Of a DNA stretch of 12,458 nucleotides, positions 7,058 to 12,458 are shown one piece after another (within the stretch, counting starts at the first letter, position 1; each line of letters opens with the position of its first letter). Location: contig CALFPN010000066.1 of NCBI GenBank assembly GCA_937919015.1, positions 1 to 12,458 on the forward strand. Reading direction: 5' to 3'. Below the pieces are notes generated by a model that worked only from the letters and a program-made list of their open reading frames with translations, did no database searches and was not told where the DNA came from. The position numbers and the translations under genes are program-made. This DNA comes from an uncultured Clostridia bacterium (lineage in GTDB: Bacteria > Bacillota > Clostridia > Lachnospirales > Anaerotignaceae).

Positions 7058-7088
7058 AAAAGGATATCCGAAAGGATATCCTTTTTTT
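7058..7088 (+). terminator. Intrinsic terminator of ddh
   Basis: AAAAGGATATCC (7058-7069), a GAAA loop, GGATATCC and a seven-T run: a perfect hairpin 11 bp after the stop codon. Confidence 0.95.
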
Positions 7089-7154
7089 GATGAAAATTTA
7101 ACGAAATTGTAAGGAAAAATTAAGAAATGATACTATCTTTCTATGGAATGGATA

Positions 7155-7163
7155 TGATATAAT
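7155..7163 (+). promoter_or_regulatory. Extended -10 promoter for the 94-aa gene
   Basis: TGA-TATAAT is a consensus extended -10 element 45 bp before the start codon. The -35 region is weak. Confidence 0.7.
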
Positions 7164-7170
7164 TATAACA

Positions 7171-7200
7171 AAGATAGGATGAGATAGGACGAGATGAGGT
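7171..7200 (+). repeat. Three imperfect 10-bp tandem units in the 5' leader
   Basis: Consecutive 10-mers AAGATAGGAT, GAGATAGGAC and GAGATGAGGT fill the space between the expected transcription start (about 7170) and the start codon at 7208. The last unit supplies the GAGGT ribosome binding site. Confidence 0.5.
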
Positions 7201-7207
7201 GTGAAAT

Positions 7208-7492
7208 ATGGAAGAACTGAAAAATTATGATGAAATGGTAACGGCATTGCTGGAGGAAAAATCCCTGAAAGCACTGGTTTATCTGATTGACAATGGCAGA
7301 GAACTGGAATTTGATGCCTGCGGTAATACATATTTCATTTCTAAGGATAAAGCGGCGAAGTATGTTTCCCTCTGGAAGGCGGAACAGGAGCAGAGTTTTG
7401 ACCATATGTATGACCTGATTGAATATGGGAAGGTGGAAGGGCAGCCCTTCTTCAAGGTGTTCAAGGAAAGCGAGATCTGTACATTATTTTAA
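7208..7492 (+). CDS. Hypothetical protein (94 aa)
   Basis: I do not recognise the family. The ATG at 7208 follows GAGGTG, the gene has its own consensus extended -10 promoter and a strong terminator, so it is a genuine monocistronic gene. The protein is soluble and mixed in charge: an N-terminal helix-prone segment (EELKNYDEMVTALLEEKS), a central LVYLIDNGRELEFDACGNTY, then ISKDKAAKYVSLWKAEQEQS and a C-terminal EYGKVEGQPFFKVFKES. There are two single cysteines (one mid-protein, one near the end) and no signal peptide or membrane segment. It could be a small cytoplasmic adaptor or immunity-like protein, but nothing seen decides this. Confidence 0.8.
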   Translation: MEELKNYDEMVTALLEEKSLKALVYLIDNGRELEFDACGNTYFISKDKAAKYVSLWKAEQEQSFDHMYDLIEYGKVEGQPFFKVFKESEICTLF

Positions 7493-7509
7493 AATCATAA
7501 GAATTTCTT

Positions 7510-7538
7510 AAGGATACTTGGAGGAAGTATCCTTTTTT
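7510..7538 (+). terminator. Intrinsic terminator of the 94-aa gene
   Basis: AAGGATACTT (7510-7519), a GGAGG loop, AAGTATCCTT (7525-7534) and a T run to 7538; a perfect 10-bp stem. Confidence 0.95.
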
Positions 7539-7547
7539 CTTTTCCTG

Positions 7548-7556
7548 TGGTATACT
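7548..7556 (+). promoter_or_regulatory. Extended -10 promoter for the lipoprotein gene
   Basis: TGG-TATACT lies 20 bp before the start codon, leaving a short leader of about 14 bases that contains the ribosome binding site. It shares the string TTCCTGTG with the ddh promoter. Confidence 0.6.
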
Positions 7557-7576
7557 GAAAAAAAGGAGGGAGAGAT

Positions 7577-8086
7577 ATGAAAAAAATGGGATTGCTGCTT
7601 TGTCTGTTGCTGGGGCTGACCGCCTGCGGACAGAATACAGAGGTGGAGACGGCAGATGAACCGCAGCCGCGGTATTTTGAAACCGTGGAAGAGGGTATTG
7701 CTTTTTACAAAGAGGATGAAGAAGAGATTTTGTATCAGGAACGGATTTATTGTACGGATATCGTGATTCTGTATTCTGCTGAAAATGACTATATCACAGC
7801 CCTTGCCTTTGCGGAGCAACCGGAAGGTTATGCGGAAGAATGGGGGCTGGCTGCCTACGGCTCCGGTGCAGGTGTGCGTTGCGATGCGCCATGGGAAGCA
7901 GCGGGTGTTGCGCCCTATCCTTATTATGAGATTCGATTTGAAAGTTTCGATGAACCTCCTACGGCTGAAAAATTAGCGGAACGGGGCTTCCGTGATTACA
8001 TGGAGCGGGATGGGAAATATATTGCAGTGAAACTGGCCCGCTACGAAATGCAGCCCGTGGCCACCCATGAAATCAGCATCAAATAA
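7577..8086 (+). CDS. Small lipoprotein of unknown function (169 aa)
   Basis: The ATG at 7577 follows AAAAGGAGGG. Residues 1-17 form a lipoprotein signal peptide: KK, a leucine-rich core, then the lipobox L-T-A-C with C17 as the predicted lipidated cysteine, so the mature protein is anchored on the outer face of the membrane. The rest is acidic (EEGIAFYKEDEEEILYQE) with tyrosine-rich strands, and no catalytic motif is evident. Two internal cysteines (in IYCTDI and VRCDAP) might form a disulfide. I do not recognise the family; the alternation of short hydrophobic and acidic segments suggests a small beta-rich domain. It is monocistronic, convergent with the rpsF-ssb-rpsR operon, and shares the terminator at 8102-8126. 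Confidence 0.85.
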   Translation: MKKMGLLLCLLLGLTACGQNTEVETADEPQPRYFETVEEGIAFYKEDEEEILYQERIYCTDIVILYSAENDYITALAFAEQPEGYAEEWGLAAYGSGAGVRCDAPWEAAGVAPYPYYEIRFESFDEPPTAEKLAERGFRDYMERDGKYIAVKLARYEMQPVATHEISIK

Positions 8087-8101
8087 AATATAGGAAATAA
8101 A

Positions 8102-8126
8102 AAAGGACGGTGAATAACCGTCCTTT
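8102..8126. terminator. Bidirectional terminator between the lipoprotein gene and rpsR
   Basis: AAAGGACGGT (8102-8111), loop, ACCGTCCTTT (8117-8126). Read on the minus strand it ends in a six-T run, so it is strongest for the ribosomal operon; on the plus strand the T run is only three bases. Confidence 0.88.
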
Positions 8127-8139
8127 CAATATCTCTGAA

Positions 8140-8367
8140 TTAGTCCTGTGTGTAGGGCATCAGGGATACGTGTCTTGCTCTTTTGATTGCTGTTGTCAGT
8201 GCTCTCTGATGTTTTGCACAGTTGCCTGTGATTCTTCTGGGCAGGATTTTGCCTCTTTCAGAAACATATCTTCTCAGCTTGCTGATATCTTTGTAATCTA
8301 CTGTTGTTACTTTGTCAGCACAGCACTGGCAAACGCGTTTTTTTCTACGACCACGTTTTCTAATCAT
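8140..8367 (-). CDS. rpsR: 30S ribosomal protein S18 (75 aa)
   Basis: S18 binds the platform of the 30S subunit as a dimer with S6. The family core is plain: DYKDISKLRRYVSERGKILPRR, then AKHQRALTTAIKRAR and a short C-terminal tail LMPYTQD. The N terminus is very basic (RKRGRRKKR). C13, C15 and C16 with C50 and H53 give a C-x2-C plus C-x2-H arrangement, as in the zinc-binding form of S18 found in many Clostridia. The start follows AAGGAGGAC. It is the last gene of rpsF-ssb-rpsR, 26 bp after ssb. Confidence 0.97.
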   Translation of the reverse strand: MIRKRGRRKKRVCQCCADKVTTVDYKDISKLRRYVSERGKILPRRITGNCAKHQRALTTAIKRARHVSLMPYTQD

Positions 8368-8393
8368 GATTCCAAGTCCTCCTTATAGAATGT

Positions 8394-8831
8394 TTAGAAG
8401 GGGAGATCGTCATCTTCGATAGATTCATCGATTGGATAGAAACCATCGGAAGGGGCTGTCTGCTTGGGAGCGGGTGCAGCGGGGGCCGCATCTCTGTGGC
8501 TTTCGAAGGAGGCCTTGCTTTCTGCAAAGTACTGTTCTTCGACAACAACGTCTGTGCTCCAGCGTTTTTTGCCTTCGTTATCATCCCAGCTGCGAACCTG
8601 CAGTCGGCCGATAACACTGACCATCTGACCTTTCTTGAAGTATTTTTCCGCAAATTCACCGGCTTTACCGAATGCTACGCAACCAATAAAGTCAGCGTCC
8701 TGCTCGCCTTGGCGTTTGAAACGGCGGTTTACCGCCAAAGTGTATCTGGCAACAGCAAGAGGTTCATTGCCCTGAGAATATCTCACTTCGGGATCTCTTA
8801 CCAGTCGGCCCATTAAGATCACTTTGTTCAT
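8394..8831 (-). CDS. ssb: Single-stranded DNA-binding protein (145 aa)
   Basis: SSB coats single-stranded DNA during replication, repair and recombination. The N-terminal ~105 residues form the OB fold: MNKVILMGRLVRDPEVRYS, the RYTLAVNRRF strand, FIGCVAFGKAGEFAEKYFKKGQ, and GRLQVRSWDD. A low-complexity linker rich in Ala and Pro (AAPAAPAPKQ) leads to the acidic tip EDDDLPF, the conserved partner-binding peptide. Length is typical. AAGGAGGT precedes the start. Its place between rpsF and rpsR is the standard Firmicute arrangement. Confidence 0.97.
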   Translation of the reverse strand: MNKVILMGRLVRDPEVRYSQGNEPLAVARYTLAVNRRFKRQGEQDADFIGCVAFGKAGEFAEKYFKKGQMVSVIGRLQVRSWDDNEGKKRWSTDVVVEEQYFAESKASFESHRDAAPAAPAPKQTAPSDGFYPIDESIEDDDLPF

Positions 8832-8856
8832 AGAGTTACCTCCTTTTCAGTAGCAA

Positions 8857-9144
8857 TTAAGCTTCTTTACGGATGATCAGGTAACGCAGAACGTTTTCCA
8901 TAATACGCATACGAGCTTCGATTTCTGCGGGAGCAGAAGCGGGTGCTTCGAATGTTGTGAAGCTGTAGAAACCTTCGTTTACTTTCGCGATTTCGTAAGC
9001 GAGTTTTCTTTTGCCCCAGTCATCAACTTTTTCAATTTTTGCACCGAATCTTTCCAGTGTAGCCTGTACTTTCGCTACTTCTGCTGCTCTGCCTTCTTCG
9101 TCCAGTGCGGGACTTAAAACCAGTGCCAATTCGTATTTGTTCAT
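8857..9144 (-). CDS. rpsF: 30S ribosomal protein S6 (95 aa)
   Basis: S6 pairs with S18 on the 30S platform. The sequence opens MNKYELALVLSPALDEEG, continues with VDDWGKRKLAYEIAK and EGFYSFTTFEAP, and ends MRIMENVLRYLIIRKE, which are the family hallmarks; length is normal and there is no acidic tail extension. AAAAGGAGGTG precedes the ATG. It is first in the rpsF-ssb-rpsR operon, with ssb starting 25 bp downstream. S6-S18 often represses its own operon through the leader; the leader here contains hairpins that could serve, but I cannot confirm the motif. Confidence 0.97.
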   Translation of the reverse strand: MNKYELALVLSPALDEEGRAAEVAKVQATLERFGAKIEKVDDWGKRKLAYEIAKVNEGFYSFTTFEAPASAPAEIEARMRIMENVLRYLIIRKEA

Positions 9145-9240
9145 GTGGGTTACACCTCCTTTTGGACTAATGGCCCTCCTCTCTCGGGGGAGAGCAAGGA
9201 TTTTCTTCTACTGGTATCAACTGCATACTGCAGGACACTA
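9145..9240 (-). promoter_or_regulatory. rpsF 5' leader, possible S6:S18 autoregulatory site
   Basis: About 95 bases of leader lie between the promoter and rpsF. They hold a CTGCA-gta-TGCAG hairpin (about 9219-9232) and a CTCTC-cccc-GAGAG hairpin (about 9180-9194) whose loop includes CCG. S6:S18-binding leaders in other bacteria use a CCG-containing loop or bulge, but the overall fold is not verified here. Confidence 0.35.
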
Positions 9241-9244
9241 GATG

Positions 9245-9273
9245 AGATTATCATAAAAAGCCTTGATTTGCAA
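9245..9273 (-). promoter_or_regulatory. Sigma-A promoter for rpsF-ssb-rpsR
   Basis: On the minus strand: TTGCAA (9268-9273), 17-bp spacer, TGA-TAATCT (-10 at 9245-9250 with extended TG). The -35 lies inside the terminator hairpin of the upstream gene. Confidence 0.6.
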
Positions 9274-9280
9274 GGGTTTT
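9255..9280 (-). terminator. Terminator of the repressor/membrane-protein operon
   Basis: On the minus strand AAAACCCTTG, loop CAAAT, CAAGG-C-TTTTT: a 5-bp stem extended by A-T pairs across one mismatch. It follows the 145-aa membrane protein gene by about 60 bp. It is near-symmetric, but no plus-strand gene needs it. Confidence 0.65.
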
Positions 9281-9339
9281 CTTCGGTTTTTGGAAAATTT
9301 TTTTGTGGACGGAAGGCTGTTCTTCCAAGGCGGACATAA

Positions 9340-9777
9340 TCAGTCGTCTTCATATTCCTTTTCCAGTTTTCTGGCTCTTCTTTTTTCAATATAGGCGAAG
9401 ATATAGCGCACCAGTACAAAGGTTGCGGCAAAAGATACAATGGAAGACACTGCCTCCGCAGGTTCAATACTGCCATCCAGCCGCCGCATGGCAAACAGCA
9501 TCACCACAACGCCTACAAGAATGCCGGAAACCGTAGAGGCTTTCGATCTTTTCCTGAAATCGCCGAGAACTACCTTCATCTGTCTGGCACGGATGTTCTG
9601 ATAAATGGGCGCGCCTACCATGATGATGAATTCGGTGATGCAGTCCTCCAGCCCCTTGCCAAACCCCAATACCTTGACGCAAAAGGCAAGGACGATGAAA
9701 TAATACATCAGATACATCATTTCAGAGCCGATCTTCCGTCTTGCCTGCAATACTCTTTCATCAACAAAATTTGTCAT
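9340..9777 (-). CDS. Small multi-pass membrane protein, DUF6773-like (145 aa)
   Basis: The protein has about four hydrophobic segments: MMYLMYYFIVLAFCVKVLGF (about residues 20-39), ITEFIIMVGAPIY (about 47-59), VSGILVGVVVMLFAM (about 83-97) and SIVSFAATFVLVRYIFAYI (about 112-130). A basic-then-acidic tail follows (EKRRARKLEKEYEDD). No catalytic or transport motif is visible. The start ATG overlaps the stop of the XRE regulator (ATGA at 9774-9777), so translation is probably coupled. Small XRE repressor plus small membrane protein is a frequent Firmicute gene pair; the DUF6773 label is from recall and should be treated as tentative. Function unknown. Confidence 0.85.
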   Translation of the reverse strand: MTNFVDERVLQARRKIGSEMMYLMYYFIVLAFCVKVLGFGKGLEDCITEFIIMVGAPIYQNIRARQMKVVLGDFRKRSKASTVSGILVGVVVMLFAMRRLDGSIEPAEAVSSIVSFAATFVLVRYIFAYIEKRRARKLEKEYEDD

Positions 9778-10001
9778 AAAGACGCCTCCTTATTTTGTTC
9801 GTTTTCATTTTCTTCCCAGAATAATTCGTCCAGCGTTTTGTCCAGTGCTTTGCAGATGGCGATGCAGAGGTTCAGGGTAGGGTTATATTTCCCTGCCTCG
9901 ATCATGCCGATGGTCTGTCTGGTCACGCCCACGGCCTGTGCCAGTTCTTCCTGAGAGAGGTCTTTGGCAGCGCGGGCTGCCTTCAGTTTCAAATTCTTCA
10001 A
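9774..10001 (-). CDS. XRE/Cro-family small transcriptional regulator (75 aa)
   Basis: A single-domain helix-turn-helix protein filling almost its whole length: LKAARAAKDLSQEELAQAVG (helices 1-2), VTRQTIGMIEAGKYNPTL (recognition helix and the following turn), then CIAICKALDKTLDELFWEE and a charged tail. This is the compact ~70-residue XRE form without a sensor domain, typical of repressors that control their own operon. It is first in a two-gene unit with the membrane protein downstream (4-bp overlap). Its promoter (10073-10101) is near-consensus and a perfect inverted repeat (10040-10065) lies at the transcription start, a plausible autoregulatory operator. Confidence 0.93.
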   Translation of the reverse strand: MKNLKLKAARAAKDLSQEELAQAVGVTRQTIGMIEAGKYNPTLNLCIAICKALDKTLDELFWEENENEQNKEASL

Positions 10002-10039
10002 GTCATCACTTCCCCAAGTGTATATTTTTCCAGATCTGT

Positions 10040-10065
10040 CAGAGAGGGTCCGGATTTCCTCTCTG
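10040..10065. repeat. Inverted repeat at the XRE operon transcription start
   Basis: CAGAGAGG (10040-10047) and CCTCTCTG (10058-10065) are perfect 8-bp arms around a 10-base centre that contains the palindrome TCCGGA (10049-10054). It begins 7 bp downstream of the -10 element, so it could be an operator or a 5' stem in the mRNA. Confidence 0.6.
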
Positions 10066-10072
10066 TAATTTA

Positions 10073-10101
10073 GTTATACAACATATCTTTCTAAATGTCA
10101 A
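10073..10101 (-). promoter_or_regulatory. Sigma-A promoter of the XRE operon
   Basis: On the minus strand: TTGACA (10096-10101), a 17-bp spacer ending TTG, then TATAAC (10073-10078). The -35 is perfect and the -10 is one base off consensus. Confidence 0.88.
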
Positions 10102-10177
10102 ATATATATTGCATTTTGATATAAATAATTTGCGGAAAAAAGAAGGGGGTGAAAAAGGAAATGACGGGAAAATAACA

Positions 10178-10206
10178 TTGAAAGAGTTTGTAAAATTATG
10201 TATAAT
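10178..10206 (+). promoter_or_regulatory. Sigma-A promoter of the TAXI-type binding protein gene
   Basis: TTGAAA (10178-10183), a 17-bp spacer ending ATG, then TATAAT (10201-10206): near-consensus. Transcription would start about 10213, leaving a ~38-base leader with AGAGGGG as ribosome binding site. Confidence 0.88.
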
Positions 10207-10250
10207 GTCCATAGATATGACTATTTTTAAATAAAAGAGGGGTATGGATT

Positions 10251-11246
10251 ATGAAAAAAAGAATTTACGCATTGCTGCTGGCGGCAGTGATGGCTTTTGG
10301 CGTTTCTGCCTGCGGCACTTCCGACGCAGAAAAGAAAGCAGAAGAAGCTCCTGCACAGAAAACCCTGAATATGGGTTCCGGTGACACCACAGGTTCCTAT
10401 TATGCTTTCGGTAATCTGCTGGCAACCCATATGGGCGATGCGGCAGGGGTAAATATCGATGTCATTTCTACAGAAGGCTCCGTGGAAAATATCAAGGGGA
10501 TTCATGAGGGGCTCTATCAGCTTGGTCTGGCGCAGGCCGATGTGATGTCTTACGCCTGGAACGGAATCATTCCCTTTGCGAAAGACGGCAAAATCAGATC
10601 CTTCCGTGCCATCGGCGGTCTGTATGAAGAAGCTCTGCAGATTGTAACATTGGATGAAACGATCCAGACGGTAGAAGATCTGAGAGGCAAAACCGTTTCC
10701 GTCGGCGGAGAAAATTCCGGTGTTGTGATGAATGCGATGAATATTTTGGATATTTATGGCCTGAGAACGGGAGAAGATATCCAGACAGTCACCATGTCTT
10801 TCACCGATTCTATCGAAGCAATGAAGGCCGGAAAAATCGATGCGGCATTTATCGTTTCCGGTGCGCCTACGAATGTGGTTGAGGATCTGATCGCTGCGGA
10901 ACATGCACACTTGGTCAATATCGAAAGTGAAAAGATTGCAGAGCTGCAGCAGTGGTATCCTTTTTACAATAAATATGTGATCCTCAGCGGTACATACACA
11001 GGCTTGGATCATGATGTAACAACGGTATCCATTCAGGCGGCGATGATCGTTTCTGCAGATATGGCAGAAGAAGATGTATATCACCTGACAGCGGGGATCT
11101 ATGATAATGTGGAAAATGTTTCTGCAGTTCTGGCAAGAGTCATTGATATGAGCGCGGAAGCCGGCACAACAGGTATTTCTGTTCCCTTCCACAAAGGTGC
11201 AGCGAAGTATTTTGCAGAGCATGGTTTTACCGTACCCACAGAATAA
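10251..11246 (+). CDS. TAXI-family TRAP transporter solute-binding lipoprotein (331 aa)
   Basis: TAXI proteins capture an organic solute outside the cell and hand it to a TRAP membrane subunit driven by an ion gradient. Residues 1-21 are a lipoprotein signal (KKR, a hydrophobic core, lipobox V-S-A-C with C21). The mature protein has the TAXI hallmarks: NMGSGDTTGSYYAFGN at the start of the domain, then STEGSVENIKGI, LGLAQADVMSYAWNG, FRAIGGLYEEALQIV, DLRGKTVSVGGENSGV, and SFTDSIEAMKAGKIDAAF followed by a C-terminal helical region. Length is usual for the family. No TRAP permease is present in the window: the gene is bounded by its own promoter and terminator, so its partner is either elsewhere or absent. 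The ligand cannot be assigned; glutamate-like and other carboxylates are known for relatives. Confidence 0.92.
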   Translation: MKKRIYALLLAAVMAFGVSACGTSDAEKKAEEAPAQKTLNMGSGDTTGSYYAFGNLLATHMGDAAGVNIDVISTEGSVENIKGIHEGLYQLGLAQADVMSYAWNGIIPFAKDGKIRSFRAIGGLYEEALQIVTLDETIQTVEDLRGKTVSVGGENSGVVMNAMNILDIYGLRTGEDIQTVTMSFTDSIEAMKAGKIDAAFIVSGAPTNVVEDLIAAEHAHLVNIESEKIAELQQWYPFYNKYVILSGTYTGLDHDVTTVSIQAAMIVSADMAEEDVYHLTAGIYDNVENVSAVLARVIDMSAEAGTTGISVPFHKGAAKYFAEHGFTVPTE

Positions 11247-11256
11247 TGATGACTGG

Positions 11257-11286
11257 AAAGGCGTCCGAATTTTCGGATGCCTTTTT
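11257..11286 (+). terminator. Intrinsic terminator of the TAXI gene
   Basis: AAAGGCGTCCG pairs with CGGATGCCTTT (one G-T pair) around an A/T loop, followed by TTTTT; it starts 10 bp after the stop. Confidence 0.92.
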
Positions 11287-11301
11287 CTTTTTGGGGGGAT
11301 A

Positions 11302-11310
11302 TGCTAAAAT
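11302..11310 (+). promoter_or_regulatory. Extended -10 promoter for the MBL-fold gene
   Basis: TGC-TAAAAT forms an extended -10 element 35 bp before the start codon; no -35 is recognisable. Confidence 0.55.
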
Positions 11311-11345
11311 AGGGAAGAAATGATAGAGGAAAGAGAGGAACGGTC

Positions 11346-12386
11346 ATGCTCAAAAAAATATACAATGAACCGAATATTTTTCAGATAGATGTACCCCTGC
11401 CTGATAATCCGCTTCGCAATTTGAACTGCTATGTTATTCAGGACAGCGGAGAGACCCTCATCATCGATACGGGCTTCAACCGCCCCGAATGTAAAGAAGC
11501 ATTGCTGGCGGGGCTGGCGGAATTGGATGCAGACTGGGAAAAAACAAATCTGTTCCTGACCCATCTCCATTCCGACCATACGGGCCTTGCGCCGGAGGTT
11601 ATGGAGGACAAGCCGGGAAAAATCTACATCAGTGCCAAAGACCATGATATCCTTGGTCAGCATAAGGACGGCAGCCGCTGGGATCAGGCGGACGAGCTGT
11701 ATTATAAAGAAGGCTTTACCCGTGAACAGCTGGCGGAACTGCGTGTTTCCAACCCCGCCCGCGGCCTTGCTCCGGCGAAGTATTTCGAGGCGGAGCATGT
11801 GGCGGATGGCGACAGGATCAAAGTTGGGGAATGGGGCTTTGAATGTGTTTCTGTTCCCGGCCATACACCGGGGCAGATGTGTCTTTACTGCAGGGAAAAG
11901 AAGATCCTATTCACTGCAGACCATGTCCTGTTTGATATCACACCCAATATCACCCATTGGGCGGAATCCGCCGATTCTCTGGGAGATTATCTGGATAGTC
12001 TGGTGAAAATCCGCGGCTATGCAATAGAAACCGCATTGCCTGCCCATCGGAAAAATGAGATGGATGTCTATGTTCGTATCAGTCAGATCATTGAGCATCA
12101 TCTGGTGCGTCTGATGGAAACGGTAGATGCGTTGGCGGCCCAGCCCAATACCCATGCCACGGATATCGCTGCCCACCTGAAATGGTCTATGCGGGGCAAA
12201 ACATGGGCGGAATTCCCCCTGAGCCAGAGATGGTTCGCCGTTGGGGAAACCATGGCCCATCTGGATTATCTCATCGTAAGGGGGATGGCGGAAAAGACTG
12301 AAGGAGAACGGAATTCTTATCGCCTGTTACTGAGTGCGGAGGAATGTAAAGAGAGACTGGAAGAAATCTGGAACGAATATAGATAA
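11346..12386 (+). CDS. MBL-fold metallohydrolase (346 aa)
   Basis: A cytoplasmic metallo-beta-lactamase-fold hydrolase, probably acting on a thioester, ester or related bond; the true substrate is not evident. The start at 11346 is preceded by AGAGGAA. Metal ligands are all in place: H73-x-H75-x-D77-H78 in THLHSDHTG, H173 in GHTPGQ, D192 in TADHV, and H234 in PAHR. An insertion of about 60 residues between the first motif and GHTPG (KDHDILGQ...EAEHVADGD) forms a cap. After the catalytic domain, residues ~250-340 are helical with ATDIAAHLKWSMRG and ETMAHLDYLIVRG, like the C-terminal winged-helix region of LACTB2-type and related MBL proteins, possibly nucleic-acid-binding or dimerising. It is monocistronic. 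Not a beta-lactamase judging from the lack of a signal peptide. Confidence 0.92.
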   Translation: MLKKIYNEPNIFQIDVPLPDNPLRNLNCYVIQDSGETLIIDTGFNRPECKEALLAGLAELDADWEKTNLFLTHLHSDHTGLAPEVMEDKPGKIYISAKDHDILGQHKDGSRWDQADELYYKEGFTREQLAELRVSNPARGLAPAKYFEAEHVADGDRIKVGEWGFECVSVPGHTPGQMCLYCREKKILFTADHVLFDITPNITHWAESADSLGDYLDSLVKIRGYAIETALPAHRKNEMDVYVRISQIIEHHLVRLMETVDALAAQPNTHATDIAAHLKWSMRGKTWAEFPLSQRWFAVGETMAHLDYLIVRGMAEKTEGERNSYRLLLSAEECKERLEEIWNEYR

Positions 12387-12390
12387 GTTC

Positions 12391-12434
12391 GTGGGACGCT
12401 GTCCCACACCCTGACAGGGGAATGATTCCCCTGT
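12391..12434. repeat. Pair of perfect palindromes (REP-like intergenic element)
   Basis: GTGGGAC-gct-GTCCCAC (12391-12407) and a 21-base palindrome with 10-bp arms (12414-12423 with 12425-12434) lie 6 bases apart just after the MBL stop codon. There is no T run, so neither is an ordinary terminator. The C/G-rich style differs from the neighbouring terminators and recalls dispersed palindromic repeats. The element may continue past the window end. Confidence 0.6.
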
Positions 12435-12458
12435 ACCCCCATTTGCAGAACCATGTAC

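Noticed and set aside
7171..7200. CRISPR-like short repeats
   Set aside because: The units are 10 bp, directly adjacent and have no spacers; no cas genes are in the window.
10227..11222. Minus-strand open frame of 331 codons opposite the TAXI gene
   Set aside because: Antisense shadow of a clear solute-binding protein, with no ribosome binding site and implausible Cys/His-rich composition.

Overview
The window looks like a chromosomal segment of a low-to-mid GC Firmicute, most likely a Clostridia/Lachnospiraceae-like anaerobe. The evidence is a T-box leader, a yybP-ykoY riboswitch, strong AGGAGG-type ribosome binding sites, extended -10 sigma-A promoters, the rpsF-ssb-rpsR operon, meso-diaminopimelate dehydrogenase, and a C-x2-C / C-x2-H form of ribosomal protein S18. 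The species cannot be fixed from the sequence alone.

Left part (1-1100): the 3' end of a T-box leader with its terminator precedes the first ~112 codons of leuA (2-isopropylmalate synthase). leuA stops abruptly at a junction with the 3' two thirds of an IS3-family (IS150-like) transposase gene and that element's right inverted repeat. The rest of leuA and the left end of the IS are absent. A small minus-strand hypothetical gene (1114-1347) follows.

Metal/ion block (1498-5860): a sigma-A promoter drives a yybP-ykoY (Mn2+) riboswitch. Its closing helix shares bases with a long terminator hairpin, so the arrangement reads as a Mn2+-activated transcriptional ON switch. It controls an 864-aa PMCA/PMR1-like P-type ATPase, probably a Mn2+/Ca2+ exporter. 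A strong terminator and a 280-bp AT-rich leader separate it from a CPA2-family cation/proton antiporter.

Middle (5990-8126): ddh (meso-diaminopimelate dehydrogenase) has its own promoter and terminator but is interrupted by a frameshift around 6672-6698. Two small monocistronic genes follow, a 94-aa unknown and a 169-aa lipoprotein, each with an extended -10 promoter or terminator of its own.

Minus-strand block (8102-10101): the conserved rpsF-ssb-rpsR operon, and upstream of it a two-gene unit encoding an XRE-type repressor and a small membrane protein with a 4-bp start/stop overlap. That unit has a near-consensus promoter with a perfect inverted repeat at the transcription start.

Right end (10178-12458): a TAXI-type TRAP solute-binding lipoprotein with a near-consensus promoter, then an MBL-fold hydrolase, and finally a pair of perfect palindromes resembling a dispersed intergenic repeat. 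I found no CRISPR array, tRNA, rRNA or clear defence system. The most notable items are the riboswitch/terminator overlap, the broken leuA/IS junction and the frameshifted ddh.
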